A stretch of DNA of 64,000 nucleotides from G965197675 sp965197675 (lineage in GTDB: Bacteria > Chloroflexota > Dehalococcoidia > Plut-88900), in assembly GCA_965197675.1 (NCBI GenBank), contig OZ240221.1:1798001-1862000 (forward strand), written 5' to 3'. A program made the position numbers and the translations under genes. The notes beneath the pieces were generated by a model, which did no database searches, was not told where the DNA came from, and saw only the letters and a program-made list of their open reading frames with translations. Shown piece after piece: positions 1 through 9,036 of the stretch. Each line of letters starts with the position of its first letter. Within the stretch, counting starts at the first letter, position 1.

Positions 1-2
1 TT

Positions 3-569
3 AACACGGCGCGGATAGAGCCTGGGAGCACTGTCGCTGTCATAGGATGCGGCGGAGTAGGGCTTAGCTGCGTACAAGGTGCAGTCTTGGCAGGTGCGGG
101 GCGGGTAATCGCTATTGACCCTCTAAAGAGTAAGCGGGATCTGGCTCAAAGCATAGGCGCCACGGATGTTGTGGATGCCTCGTCTGGTGATGTTGTCAGT
201 CAGGTTATTCAAATGACGGGCAAAGGCGTGGACTACTCTTTCGAGGCCATAGGGACCAAGGTGACGGGCGAGCAGGCCTTCGAGATGCTGGACAGAGGCG
301 GTACGGCCACCATTATAGGTATGATTCCCGAAGGCACCAAGATCGAGTTGGATGGTTACTCTTTCATTGGTGAACGCAAAGTTCAAGGCAGCAATATGGG
401 GTCAAACAGGTTCAGGATCGACATGCCGCGGTACATAGAGTTCTACCGGCAAGGACGTCTGAAGCTAGACGAGCTAATATCGAAGAGGATAAAGTTGGAT
501 CAGGTCAACGACGCTTTCGAGGATATGAAGCGGGGAGAAATCGCCCGCAGTGTCATAGTCTTCGAATAG
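3..569 (+). CDS. Zinc-type alcohol dehydrogenase, C-terminal part (start outside window)
   Basis: C-terminal part of an MDR-family zinc alcohol dehydrogenase; the frame is already open at base 3, so the start lies to the left. It would oxidise an alcohol (or a hydroxymethyl-thiol adduct) with NAD(P)+ in the cytoplasm. The visible part starts just before the Rossmann loop GCGGVG, followed by VIAIDP, whose Asp favours NAD over NADP, and by GKGVDYSFEAIG, typical of the class III/AdhC-like branch. The catalytic zinc ligands fall in the missing half, so activity cannot be judged from here. The frame is uninterrupted and ends in TAG. A TTG at 87 lies inside the fold and is not a believable start. 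Substrate cannot be assigned. Confidence 0.85.
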   Translation, partial: NTARIEPGSTVAVIGCGGVGLSCVQGAVLAGAGRVIAIDPLKSKRDLAQSIGATDVVDASSGDVVSQVIQMTGKGVDYSFEAIGTKVTGEQAFEMLDRGGTATIIGMIPEGTKIELDGYSFIGERKVQGSNMGSNRFRIDMPRYIEFYRQGRLKLDELISKRIKLDQVNDAFEDMKRGEIARSVIVFE

Positions 570-682
570 CCTGGATGATCGGTCGCTGGTTGGGAACAAA
601 GCTGGGAGTATTTCCTCTCTAGCAATGATAGTCTCGCGGGCTTCATGGGTTCCGCTTGATAAATCATATTTCCCCGCTTGCC

Positions 683-1174
683 CTATGAAGGTCTACCCTT
701 CCACTCGGTTCTGTAGGTGATTCTTTCGCGATTTGTCTGACCGTGAACAGTAACTAGGTAATGGACTGGATAGCGCGACTCTCGGAGATCTTGCTCTACC
801 CTGGCCAGCCCATAAGTAATGACTCTGTGTTGCAACTTGGTGGAAAGATCTTGCTGTTGTATCCAGATGACCGAAATGCGTCGGCGCTTTATCTGTTCAA
901 TATGCTGACGCTTTGCAGATCTGTCCTTTGTAATCCAGACCCCTCTGAAACCATAATTATCTGCGATGCAATCGATAATCTCGGGATCCTCAACGGCCCT
1001 ATCTAGACCAGTGAATGCTTCCTTCACGCTATGAATGGCATATCCTAGAATGGTTAACGCTCGCGCGATATCAGGATTGAGACCCTCGTCCAAGACGAAG
1101 AATGGATCTATCGATGGCTCAAGCTGTAGCAAGTTCCTGTTCCCAGAACACTGCCCTGTTGACTTGATCCTCAC
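683..1174 (-). CDS. PIN-like toxin, DUF5615 type
   Basis: Probable toxin of a type II toxin-antitoxin pair. The core FFVLDEGLNPDIARALTILGY matches the start of DUF5615 PIN-like proteins, where an early Asp helps bind metal; DRAVEDPEIIDCIADN and a later Asp in VWITKDRS supply the other acidic positions. The expected activity is RNA cleavage. The frame runs from an ATG at 1174, but that start would overlap the upstream antitoxin by 56 bases. A TTG at 1132, just before the conserved part, is a plausible alternative and gives 149 residues with a short overlap. The C-terminal 60 residues are longer than usual. It follows the DUF433 gene on the same strand, the standard antitoxin-toxin order. Family assignment is by motif pattern only. 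Confidence 0.6.
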   Translation of the reverse strand: MRIKSTGQCSGNRNLLQLEPSIDPFFVLDEGLNPDIARALTILGYAIHSVKEAFTGLDRAVEDPEIIDCIADNYGFRGVWITKDRSAKRQHIEQIKRRRISVIWIQQQDLSTKLQHRVITYGLARVEQDLRESRYPVHYLVTVHGQTNRERITYRTEWKGRPS

Positions 1175-1811
1175 TTATCCCGTAGGAGCGAGCTAGTGAT
1201 CGGCAGCTATCACCAGAACGGACCATGCCCGCAATGTCGCTGGTGGGGATTCTGGTACCTGCTATGCAGGGGCGACCAAACTGGATTCTAGGATGCAAGA
1301 GAATGCCAGGCTTCGCCTGCCACGAATTCGCTACCCTCTTCTCGTTGAAGGTAAGGTCGTGAACATTGACAAGGTTGTCACGCACGAGATCCAAAAAGGC
1401 GAGTTGTCCATGTCCTCCCGCGACCATCAATAGCTTCCCAATCTCAGCCCAGATATTCGTGGCCCCCATCGACTCTGCCCATATCTGTTGCGTGGCAAAG
1501 GGTCTGGGATGTTGCGTAATGCGACGCAGGTCTGCCTCGGCTCTACGAATCTTCGCAAAACTGTACCCCTGAGCACGCAGGAAAGCAATGACGCGCATGG
1601 AGACCAAGTCTTCAAAGGTAATGAGCAACCTCCTGCCCGGGATCGAGATCAACTCTGGATGAGTCAATCCGGAGCGAATCCACCGTATCAGGTGACTGGA
1701 CTTCACCCTGTACTGGATGTCAGGAATACGGATATCGATCCGTATGATGCAGGCAGCTTCAACAAGCTCATAGCTGCCTGCAAAATCACTAGCGTCAGTT
1801 CTTATGATCAT
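1119..1811 (-). CDS. DUF433-domain antitoxin with N-terminal MerR-like region
   Basis: Likely antitoxin and autoregulator for the PIN-like toxin that overlaps its 3' end. The C-terminal 75 residues show the DUF433 signature: HPRIQFGRPCIAGTRIPTSDI, then a helix-turn-helix-like stretch (SCRSLARSYGISEDQVNRAV). Such domains bind DNA and partner DUF5615 toxins. The preceding 150 residues include TFEDLVSMRVIAFLRAQG followed by a Lys/Arg-rich helix, resembling the winged-helix part of MerR-like proteins. This long form (230 residues) is about twice a minimal DUF433 antitoxin. The start at 1811 is an ATG; no strong ribosome site is obvious. Function is inferred from domain and gene order. Confidence 0.65.
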   Translation of the reverse strand: MIIRTDASDFAGSYELVEAACIIRIDIRIPDIQYRVKSSHLIRWIRSGLTHPELISIPGRRLLITFEDLVSMRVIAFLRAQGYSFAKIRRAEADLRRITQHPRPFATQQIWAESMGATNIWAEIGKLLMVAGGHGQLAFLDLVRDNLVNVHDLTFNEKRVANSWQAKPGILLHPRIQFGRPCIAGTRIPTSDIAGMVRSGDSCRSLARSYGISEDQVNRAVFWEQELATA

Positions 1812-2090
1812 GGTGTTGTTTCCCGTCCCGAGCTGGAGGGGATGTCAAACATCTCCGAACCTGTGTTGCCACGCGTCGGTTTAGATCCATCTCTCTCTTT
1901 GCCGTATCTGCTTTCGAGTAGCTACAATTATATTCCTCCCATTCTTAGTTCGTCTATGATGCCACCCTTGTTTCATAACATAAGAATGATGACGCGTTCT
2001 GTGCTTGACGTAATGCAGGGCTCGTCGTACTCTTCTTAGTTCCAGTACGAGTAATCTGAGATTCCAGACCATGAGAGATGTGGGAATGCT

Positions 2091-2570
2091 ATGTCGAATA
2101 AAGTGAAGTCGATATCGAAGGGCTATCACGGGGTGACACCCTACTTGTGTATAGATGGAGCAGCCGATGCCATCGAGTTCTATAAGAGAGCCTTTAATGC
2201 CAAGGAAATAATGCGAATGCCGGGTCCGAGCGGAACAATAGGCCATGCCGAGATGCAGATCGGTGCTTCTCGTATCATGCTCGCCGATGAGTTTCCAGAG
2301 ATGAACTTCCGCGGCCCCAAGTCCCTAGGAGGAAGTCCTGTGCACATTCACCTGTACGTTACGGACGTCGACTCGGTCGTGGATCGAGCAACGGCCGCCG
2401 GCGCCAACGTAGTAAGACCGGTGGAAGACCAGTTCTACGGCGACCGAACTGGCTCCATCGAGGATCCTTTTGGGCACGTCTGGCACGTCGCTACTCACGT
2501 GGAAGACCTGTCCATGGAGGAGCTGAGTAGGCGCGCCGCTGAGAAGGCTTCTTCAGCTGAAACTGCCTGA
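2091..2570 (+). CDS. VOC-family (glyoxalase/PhnB-like) protein
   Basis: Small cytoplasmic protein of the vicinal oxygen chelate superfamily. The N-terminal module reads TPYLCIDGAADAIEFYKRAF with MRMPGPSGTIGHAEMQIG, and the second module has HIHLYVTDVDSVVDRA and GDRTGSIEDPFGHVW, the usual layout of PhnB-like proteins of about 150 residues. Members bind a metal or small ligand between paired beta-alpha-beta-beta-beta units; many have no known substrate. Possible metal ligands are His in GHAEM, Glu in SIEDP and His in PFGHVW. The start is an ATG with the conserved region beginning about 15 residues in. The gene stands alone, with the next gene, also a VOC protein, 345 bases downstream. Reaction unknown. 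Confidence 0.85.
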   Translation: MSNKVKSISKGYHGVTPYLCIDGAADAIEFYKRAFNAKEIMRMPGPSGTIGHAEMQIGASRIMLADEFPEMNFRGPKSLGGSPVHIHLYVTDVDSVVDRATAAGANVVRPVEDQFYGDRTGSIEDPFGHVWHVATHVEDLSMEELSRRAAEKASSAETA

Positions 2571-2915
2571 CGACTCACCCTGTTTAGAGTGAATACGGCT
2601 GCTTCTATAACACTGCTCTCGACTCAGCATAGTTACAGCCACCGCTGCCCCGCTGGCTTGAACTGAATGTGCGATATGGGTGTCTCTGTAGTCTCTACTG
2701 GAATCCATTTTGGGAATCCAGGCTAGGGCCAACGATTAGCTGGTTACCATTTGCACCTTTTTAATCCGGCGAATAGAGGGGGCTTCATTCACCTCTTCAG
2801 TGGGGTTGTCAATATCGATGTTCTATGCTGGCTATGTCCAGGACGAGGCCGTATATTATAGAAAAGTGATGGATTGGATTGCCGAGGGCTGGAATAAATC
2901 CTACGAGGAGGAACG
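2571..2915 (+). other. Intergenic stretch between two VOC genes
   Basis: No convincing gene. The last 100 bases hold a short open frame starting at an ATG at 2819 (beginning MFYAGYVQDEAV, with YYRKVMDWIAEGW) that runs into the next gene in another frame. It may be a worn fragment of a former gene but has no recognisable family. A GGAGG ribosome site for the next gene sits at its end. Confidence 0.35.
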
Positions 2916-3698
2916 ATGGAAATCACAAAGCACGAACCAGGAATGTTCAGTTGGGCTGACCTGGCGACACCGGACGTGAAAGGATCGGAGAACTTCTACA
3001 CAAAGGTCCTGGAGGTGGACGCAATTGAGGTCCCTGTAGGAGAGGGCATGGCGTACGTCATCCTAAACAAGGGTGGCAAAAAAGTTTGCGCCATGTACCA
3101 GATGAACGAAGAGATGAAGCAGCAGATGGGCGGACATCCGGTGTGGCAAAGCTATTTTACCGTAACTAGCGCGGACGACATAGCCACCCGAGTAAAAAAG
3201 CTGGGTGGTAATGTGGCTCAGGAGCCCTTCGATGTGTTCGAAGCGGGCCGAATGCTGGTATCGCAGGATCCGACTGGAGCTGTCTTCGCTGTTTGGCAAC
3301 CCAAGACGGAGATCGGTGCGGAGGTCTTCGGTGAGCCGGGAGCTCTGGGCTGGACCGAGCTGTACACTGGCGACACCCAGGCTGCGTCCCAGTTCTATGC
3401 AGGCGTGTTCGGGTGGTCGGCGGTACCTCACGACGGTGAGTACACGGTGTTCGAGATCGGCGACAAACCCGCTGCGGGCATGATGGCTATCAAAAAAGAG
3501 TGGGGCGAGGTGCCTCCCAATTGGTCGATCTACTTTGTTGTCGCCAACCTCGACGATACCATCAAGAAGGCCAAAGATATGGGCGCAAAAGAGGTCATCC
3601 CTCCGATGACTGTCGAGGATGTGGGCAGGTTCGTCTTCCTACAAGATCCTCAAGGCGGCTACGTAGCATTTATTCAGCCTGCAGAGGGGACGGCCTAG
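2916..3698 (+). CDS. Two-domain VOC-family protein
   Basis: Tandem VOC protein of 260 residues, each half about 120 residues. Domain 1 begins PGMFSWADLATPDVKGSENFY and ends GAVFAVWQPK; domain 2 begins GALGWTELYTGDTQAASQFY and ends GGYVAFIQPAEG. This pattern matches the group that includes mycobacterial Cfp30B/27-kDa antigen and some hydroxylase-like proteins in antibiotic clusters. The halves are clear internal duplicates, with matching F-Y-x-V-F/L-G-W segments. Typical members are cytoplasmic and of unknown substrate; the His/Glu metal positions are only partly conserved, so binding without catalysis is possible. The ATG at 2916 follows an AGGAGG site. The neighbouring gene is also a VOC protein but is not close enough for certain co-transcription. 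Confidence 0.85.
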   Translation: MEITKHEPGMFSWADLATPDVKGSENFYTKVLEVDAIEVPVGEGMAYVILNKGGKKVCAMYQMNEEMKQQMGGHPVWQSYFTVTSADDIATRVKKLGGNVAQEPFDVFEAGRMLVSQDPTGAVFAVWQPKTEIGAEVFGEPGALGWTELYTGDTQAASQFYAGVFGWSAVPHDGEYTVFEIGDKPAAGMMAIKKEWGEVPPNWSIYFVVANLDDTIKKAKDMGAKEVIPPMTVEDVGRFVFLQDPQGGYVAFIQPAEGTA

Positions 3699-3733
3699 CT
3701 GCATCCAATGCCCCATTAGATCAAGCCTGAAAT

Positions 3734-4903
3734 CTAGTCTGCGAGCTTCAGTCCGTACACCTGAACGGCGTTTTTGCCCAATATCTTCGCCTGTGCCTCT
3801 TCTGATAGCGGTTCGATGGCCTTCTTAATCCTGCCAACAATACCTGGGAAGCCATCAGCGTGAGGGAAATCCGCTGCCCAGAAGAACTTGTCCTCGCCCA
3901 CCTCACCAATGACGTGGGATATAAGCTTTTCGTCTGGCTCAAAGGATATCCAGCACTGGCGTTGGAAGTACTCATCGGGTTTGAGTTTGAACTTGACCGT
4001 GCTCTTGGACGTATTCCACTTCTCCTCCATCCGCTCCAACCAGTAGAGTATCCAGCTGGCTCCTGTCTCCAATATCACGAACTTGAGCTTGGGGAAGCGA
4101 TCGAAGGCGCCCCTGTTTATCATGTTGATGAAGCTCAATTGGAGAGGGAAAGCGCCGACGGTAAGTCCATACCAATAGTCATCCAAAAACAGCAGGCTAT
4201 CATTCCCTGCGTCGCTGTGGTTGTCCCTTCCTAAGTAGTCTTGATTTCCGCTGGGGTGCATAGTCAGCGGGAGACCAGTCTCTTGTACTTGGGCGTAGAG
4301 CGGATCGAAATACGGCTCCCCGTATAAATGTCCGCTGCCTGAGACGGCCGTTATCATAAAACCGGACACGCCCAGCCCAGCCGTCCTCTTTACCTCTTGG
4401 ACCGATTCTCGAACGTCTCTATTGGGAATGTGGGCTATGGGAATCAGTTTGTCTGGATAGGGCTTGCAAAAGTCCAGTATCCAGTTGTTGTAGGCCCTGC
4501 AATATGCCCCAGCTAATCTCGGGTCTTCGCAGCCGTCCTCCCACATGGTACCCAATGTTGGGTATATCAAGGAGACGTCGATTCCCTCCTCATTCATCCA
4601 CTTGATTCTGGCATGAGGATCGTTGGAGGCGGGAATCATAGCATCGTAATATTGCACTTTACCCTGCGTGAAAAGCTCTACCACGTCGTTGCCGCCCCAC
4701 CCCCTCCCTGCATCCACGGCGATACCAGCCCCGCCTTGCATCACGGCGGACTTCTTACCATCGATCTCGGCATATTCCAGTCCATGTTCATCCAGCAGCA
4801 AGCGCACCGGCCTGTCTCTGAACTGAGGCTCCAGGTACTCAGTCATTATCAGCTCGATGGGCTCGGCGACGTGGCTATCGATATCTACAGTATGGCACTG
4901 CAC
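3734..4903 (-). CDS. Amidohydrolase family 2 protein (ACMSD-like)
   Basis: Metal-dependent hydrolase or decarboxylase of the amidohydrolase-2 family, 389 residues. The N-terminal metal motif is DIDSHVAEP, where the second position of the usual HxH is altered to D-S-H. LTMHPSGNQ gives the central metal His, LKFVILETGASW precedes the C-terminal helix, and FFWAADFPHADG gives the catalytic Asp. This layout matches 2-amino-3-carboxymuconate semialdehyde decarboxylase relatives, many of which act on aromatic or carboxylated ring-cleavage products in the cytoplasm. Start ATG at 4903. It is convergent with the upstream VOC gene and divergent from the MFS gene at 5058, so the 150 bases between probably hold two promoters. 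Substrate unknown; a second gene of this family is at 17151. Confidence 0.85.
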   Translation of the reverse strand: MQCHTVDIDSHVAEPIELIMTEYLEPQFRDRPVRLLLDEHGLEYAEIDGKKSAVMQGGAGIAVDAGRGWGGNDVVELFTQGKVQYYDAMIPASNDPHARIKWMNEEGIDVSLIYPTLGTMWEDGCEDPRLAGAYCRAYNNWILDFCKPYPDKLIPIAHIPNRDVRESVQEVKRTAGLGVSGFMITAVSGSGHLYGEPYFDPLYAQVQETGLPLTMHPSGNQDYLGRDNHSDAGNDSLLFLDDYWYGLTVGAFPLQLSFINMINRGAFDRFPKLKFVILETGASWILYWLERMEEKWNTSKSTVKFKLKPDEYFQRQCWISFEPDEKLISHVIGEVGEDKFFWAADFPHADGFPGIVGRIKKAIEPLSEEAQAKILGKNAVQVYGLKLAD

Positions 4904-5057
4904 TATCCTCTTCCTTTCTTGCGAACAGATTATGGGCCAACGCTGGACTATTCATATTATTATCAGATAGGTATTTGTCAACTTTGTGCTATTTTGCACC
5001 TTACTCCAAAAGGGGATAAGCTCTCCTCACAAAGCGGGAATGAATTACCTTTAAACG

Positions 5058-6311
5058 GTGACACTAGCAAATCCAGCACCTCATCCAAGATACAGATTCC
5101 TCATCCTGGTCTACCTGGGGTTAGCCAACGTCTTGGACGCCTTGATGACTCTCTCCCTGGGAATACTACTGCCTAGTATTTCAGACGATTTGGGGCTGTC
5201 TCCCTCGGAGCAAGGATGGATAGGGGCATCGGCGCTCATTGGTGGCCTGGTTTTTGCACTACCGGCAAGCCTGCTTACTCGCTTTAGCCCCAAGGCAGTC
5301 ATGGCTGCATCCATGATGATGGGATCTGGGCTTGTAGTGATTCAGGCCTGGTCGCCGATATTTGCAGTCTTATTTCTCGGCAGATTCATGTTCGGGGCCA
5401 TTATTGTCGCCCGGCAGCCTGCGAGAGCGGTGCTGACTGCTCAGTGGTTCCCTCCCAGGGAGATAGCGCTGGTCAACGGCTTTATCTTCAACTTCGTTTT
5501 CGGGCTTGCCGCCATCGTTGGATTCCTGGCGACGGCATACCTTTTGGTGTGGTTGGATGACAGTTGGAGGACTACTCTCATCATCTTCGCCGTAGTGAAC
5601 CTGGTTGTAGCTTTCACGTGGATAATCGTGGGACGAGAACGAACGAACGTGACCGCCGAGGGGGTTGTGGAGTCAGGGGTGCGTACCACACTGCGCACCT
5701 TTCTAAAATACAAGGAGCTGTGGTATGTGGCCCTGGGGTTCTTGGGGACGAGCACTATGTTCAGCGCCATCGTGACGTTCTGGCCGACTTTGGCGCTGGA
5801 TAACCACGATATCCCACTCACGACATCAGGCGTAATCTTGACCATCGACGGTATAGCCGAGGGAGTCGGTGGTTTGGCTGTGTCGCTATATCTACTGCAT
5901 GCCAAGTCCAAGGGCATGCGAGGGCCTCTATTGGTACTTTTGGCGTTATTCCAAACTTCTTCGGCGGTTGGCATGGTGCTGAGTGGCTCGGTTCCCGTAC
6001 TGGTTGGTTTGTCAATAGTTCATGGGATAGGGTTCTCCATCGCTGCGATAGTGTTTACCGTGCCGTTTGAAATACCTGGAATCAGCCATCAGGAGATAGG
6101 CGCCGCCGCAGGGCTCTTCGAAATGGCGATTCGCTCTGGAGGAGTCATTGGCCCACTACTTACCGGCTTCCTGCAGGAGGCAACAGATGACCTGCAACTC
6201 TCCCTTCTAGTGCCTTCTTTATGTTCGTTATTCCTCATAGTCACTGCAGTAATGGTCTTTGGCAAAGGGCTGGCGGCTGATAACGAGGGAGATACTGCCT
6301 CCGCAACGTAA
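5058..6311 (+). CDS. Major facilitator superfamily transporter
   Basis: Inner-membrane transporter of 417 residues with twelve predicted hydrophobic segments in two halves. The first half contains SEQGWIGASALIGGLVFALP and GRFMFGAIIVARQPARA, resembling the conserved loop and helix 4 of MFS proteins; the second half has a central loop around residue 205 and GAAAGLFEMAIRSGGVIGPLL. It most likely moves a small organic acid or other metabolite by proton symport or antiport. The start is a GTG at 5058, chosen because the preceding in-frame codons are not hydrophobic and the first helix begins about 15 residues later. It is divergent from the amidohydrolase at 3734-4903, which suggests import of the substrate of that enzyme, an inference only. 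Confidence 0.85.
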   Translation: MTLANPAPHPRYRFLILVYLGLANVLDALMTLSLGILLPSISDDLGLSPSEQGWIGASALIGGLVFALPASLLTRFSPKAVMAASMMMGSGLVVIQAWSPIFAVLFLGRFMFGAIIVARQPARAVLTAQWFPPREIALVNGFIFNFVFGLAAIVGFLATAYLLVWLDDSWRTTLIIFAVVNLVVAFTWIIVGRERTNVTAEGVVESGVRTTLRTFLKYKELWYVALGFLGTSTMFSAIVTFWPTLALDNHDIPLTTSGVILTIDGIAEGVGGLAVSLYLLHAKSKGMRGPLLVLLALFQTSSAVGMVLSGSVPVLVGLSIVHGIGFSIAAIVFTVPFEIPGISHQEIGAAAGLFEMAIRSGGVIGPLLTGFLQEATDDLQLSLLVPSLCSLFLIVTAVMVFGKGLAADNEGDTASAT

Positions 6312-6349
6312 AGCAATAGACAGGTTGCCCATCCGTTCAACCAAGTGGC

Positions 6350-6583
6350 TCAGAGCAAAATGGACAACAGTAGATCGATATATTTGACGGACAACCATTG
6401 AGAAGATGCTTCTAGATTCGCCATCAGCTTTGCATGGGTGAGCATTACTCCCTTTGGATCGCCGGTAGTCTCCGCCTGAAGCATGATCATAGCCAAGCCG
6501 TCCGGTGCGATGTCAACATCTACAAAGGGAGCAGATTCACGGGAGAGACTTTCCAGGTCTCTAGTTGGACACTTGGAGTACAC
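6350..6583 (-). pseudogene. Remnant of an AMP-binding acyl-CoA synthetase
   Basis: A 77-codon open stretch carrying TTGDPKGVMLTHAKLMANLE, which is the ATP/AMP-binding signature of acyl-CoA and acyl-acid ligases, preceded by a DIAPDGLAMIML segment matching the strand before it. Intact members are 500-600 residues; here only about 75 remain, the usual YTSG before TTGDPKG is replaced by LQAE, and the frame stops where family members continue with SxLPLFH. It therefore appears to be a decayed internal fragment. It sits directly after the MFS gene on the other strand. Confidence 0.7.
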
Positions 6584-6978
6584 TTGGCGTAGTGGTAATA
6601 CTCACTGAATCAGGGGTCGCTTAGATACCAAAGCCCTCTTGGGTCTGGTTTTGGAGATGACTCCGGTTATTGCATTCCGGAAACATACACCTAAGTACGC
6701 GTTTACGCGCTTCTATTTCAACCGGTAGCTGTCTAGTCGTTGACGCTGATGCCCTATATGAATAGACTGACTTCTATTAGAATCCGAGATAGCGAGTGGG
6801 AAATCCGACTTCTATGAGCGCCGTGACAGTCGATGTCTATGGACGGACACATCTTCTCCCAAAGACCGTATAAAGAACTTGAAGTAAGACACCAAAAGCT
6901 TTTCGAGAAGAAGAGCGAAGCAAGATGATAGGCAAGAGCGTGCCTAAGCTCTACAAGCGGAATTAAAGGAAACGAAAA
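6584..6978 (+). other. Intergenic stretch before the LLM oxidoreductase gene
   Basis: No supportable gene. The region is relatively AT-richer near its right end, where an AAAGGAAA ribosome site precedes the ATG at 6979. Open frames here lack family features. Confidence 0.4.
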
Positions 6979-8052
6979 ATGAAGTTCGGACTGATGTACG
7001 AGATCCAGATTCGGAAGCCCCATTACCGGGGCATCGAGCAGGAACGGTATCGACAAGTCATGGCTCAGATATCTTTGGCGGATCAGGTTGGTTTCGATTA
7101 TGTTTGGGCCGTCGAGCACCATTTCCAGCCCGAGTTTTCCCATTGTTCAGCTCCAGAGGTCCTCTACGGAGCCATCTCCCAGATCACTAAGCGAATTCGT
7201 ATAGGCCACGCGGTGGCGCTACTTCCAGGCCAGTACAATCACCCCATTCGGGTGGCCGAGAGGGCCGCGGTACTGGACATTTTGAGCGATGGTCGCATGG
7301 ATCTGGGTACTGGGCGCTCCGACACCCTTATCGAGATGGATGGATTCCAGGTGAACCCGGAAGAGACCAGGGAGCAGTGGGCTGAAGCCGTCTCGATGAT
7401 TCCCCGGATGTGGACCGAAGACCCCTTCTCCCACGAGGGTCGTTTCTACAAGATACCGCCCCGCTCGGTGATACCTAAGCCCGTGCAAGAACCTCACCCG
7501 CCTATGTGGATGGCGGCCGTACAACCTAGGAGCTTTGAGCTAGCGGGGCAGATGGGGTTGGGAGTGCTGTGCTTGAGCACTGGAGGCTATGAGGCACTAA
7601 AGAAGCGGATCGACATCTATCGCAAGGCCATCAAAAACGCTGAACCCATAGGCAAAGTTGTGAACAATCAAGTGGCCGTCTTATGCATGACCTACTGTGG
7701 AGAAGACGATGCGAGGGCGGTTGAGGTCGCTGCTCCGGAGGCAATGTGGTATCTCGACAAGGCTATCGAGAATTTTTCGTCCTGGAAGGACCGGGACGTG
7801 CCGGAAACTTACAAGTTCAATGTGTCTGTGCTGCAGAAGGAGAGGACAGAGAAAACTATCGATGACCATATAGAATCGGGTTATTTCGTGATCGGCAGTC
7901 CCAAAACGGTTATCAGATCGCTGGAGAAATATGCCAAGGTGGGTGTAGACCAGGTGCTGTGCATGACCCAAAACGGAGGCTTAACCCATCAACTTGTAAT
8001 GGATTCGATCAAAATGTTTGGTCGCAAGGTGATACCTTACTTCAACGCATAG
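6979..8052 (+). CDS. LLM-class flavin-dependent oxidoreductase
   Basis: Bacterial luciferase-like (alpha) monooxygenase of 357 residues. It would use reduced FMN (or F420) to oxidise an organic substrate. Family marks are the N-terminal MKFGLMYEIQ strand, VWAVEHHFQPEFS with the characteristic EHH pair, TKRIRIGHAVALLPG, VLDILSDGRMDLGTGRS and the C-terminal VIGSPKTVIRSLEKYAKVGVDQV. Length and order are normal for luciferase-like TIM-barrel proteins, and there are no interruptions. The ATG is preceded by an AAAGGAAA site. A small gene at 8171 follows on the same strand 118 bases later and may be co-expressed. Fragments of another LLM gene at 9037 show that the family was once duplicated here. 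Substrate not predictable from sequence. Confidence 0.9.
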   Translation: MKFGLMYEIQIRKPHYRGIEQERYRQVMAQISLADQVGFDYVWAVEHHFQPEFSHCSAPEVLYGAISQITKRIRIGHAVALLPGQYNHPIRVAERAAVLDILSDGRMDLGTGRSDTLIEMDGFQVNPEETREQWAEAVSMIPRMWTEDPFSHEGRFYKIPPRSVIPKPVQEPHPPMWMAAVQPRSFELAGQMGLGVLCLSTGGYEALKKRIDIYRKAIKNAEPIGKVVNNQVAVLCMTYCGEDDARAVEVAAPEAMWYLDKAIENFSSWKDRDVPETYKFNVSVLQKERTEKTIDDHIESGYFVIGSPKTVIRSLEKYAKVGVDQVLCMTQNGGLTHQLVMDSIKMFGRKVIPYFNA

Positions 8053-8170
8053 TTCCGTCAGCTGTGTAAGGTATTGAAGCATGGCTGGGAGGTGTTGGTG
8101 TGGCGTAGCGCAGACGTGATTTTGAAAACGGCCTTGGATATATCGGGAAATAGCGAGGAGGTAGCAGTAA

Positions 8171-8500
8171 ATGGCGGTGTTCACATTCTATCTAAAACTC
8201 CGATTCGACATCCAGAAGTTCTCCTCGGGAGAAAAGCTGCTGGATAAGTGGAATATAGGGGCTCATGCGCCCATCGATACGCCGGGCGTGGACATAACCC
8301 ACGCATGGAAAGATGCGGCAGAACCGACGGCATACAACTTCGTGAGTGTTGAGGCGGACAATCAAGCCGAAGCCCACGGAAAGCTGCTAACGATGATTGG
8401 CTCTCTCCCTCCTGGCGCAAGCGGAGATCTGATATTCGAAGAAGCCAGGCCTGTGATCCCCTACCAGGAATGGGCTGATTACCTTGCCGGCAGAAGCTAG
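8171..8500 (+). CDS. Small protein of unknown function
   Basis: 109-residue soluble protein that I cannot assign to a named family. The start is well supported by a GAGGAGG site eight to ten bases before the ATG. The sequence has alternating strands and helices (FTFYLKLRFDIQKF; NFVSVEADNQAEAHGKLLTMIG; DLIFEEARPVIPYQEWADYL), which would suit a ferredoxin-like or dimeric alpha-beta barrel fold such as small accessory proteins of monooxygenases. No catalytic residues are apparent. It follows the LLM oxidoreductase in the same direction, so a helper role to that enzyme is possible but unproven. Confidence 0.6.
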   Translation: MAVFTFYLKLRFDIQKFSSGEKLLDKWNIGAHAPIDTPGVDITHAWKDAAEPTAYNFVSVEADNQAEAHGKLLTMIGSLPPGASGDLIFEEARPVIPYQEWADYLAGRS

Positions 8501-8655
8501 CAACGCCTATCAAGCCGAGCTCTTACTCAACAGGCATAGGAGTCCACCACAGATAGATGAATCGTTGCGGAACTGTCATCCGGTAAGTGACTTGCGGCCA
8601 CCTTATACTCCCGCCAGGGAGCGGTAAGAGATAGAGGTCTCAGCGTCTGGGTGGA

Positions 8656-8979
8656 TTAATCCTTGGGCCCTGGGAAGAAGTCTGCAGGCTTCATTATCTG
8701 GTCTGCCCCGCTCTCGATTAATGGCTCAACCAGGGGTACATACTTCTCCGTCCAAATGGGGTCTGCCTCGATAGCTTCTCGAGCCTTTTCCATGTGAGCG
8801 TAACTTTCGTAGGCCCAGATATGAATAACCTGATTCGAAGGCCCGATGTCGGTGTAATACCAGCCTGCCAACTTTACCCCGTTCTTTCTTCTCAGGGGCA
8901 GGCTGATCTCTCTAACAGCATCCATATACTCCTGAAGCTTCCCAGACTTGAGATTATAGATTCGCACGTCGTAGATCAT
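8656..8979 (-). CDS. NIPSNAP-family protein
   Basis: 107-residue dimeric alpha-beta barrel protein. It opens with MIYDVRIYNLKSGKLQEYM, the typical NIPSNAP start, continues with GWYYTDIGPSNQVIHIWAYE, and ends in a helix and a short tail rich in Pro. These proteins are cytoplasmic in bacteria and usually found beside catabolic enzymes; their precise role is generally unknown. The start was placed at 8979 rather than at the further upstream ATG at 9192 because a GGAGG site lies seven bases before it and the extra 71 residues are low-complexity and unlike the family. It is convergent with the small gene at 8171. Confidence 0.85.
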   Translation of the reverse strand: MIYDVRIYNLKSGKLQEYMDAVREISLPLRRKNGVKLAGWYYTDIGPSNQVIHIWAYESYAHMEKAREAIEADPIWTEKYVPLVEPLIESGADQIMKPADFFPGPKD

Positions 8980-9036
8980 GGACACCTCCAGCGTGTTTTG
9001 GACATAATAGAGGAAGTCACGTCCTGTTGAAAACCC

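Noticed and set aside
2819..2998. Short frame MFYAGYVQDEAV... before the two-domain VOC gene
   Set aside because: Overlaps the VOC start in a different frame and no family is recognised; kept only as a note in the intergenic entry.
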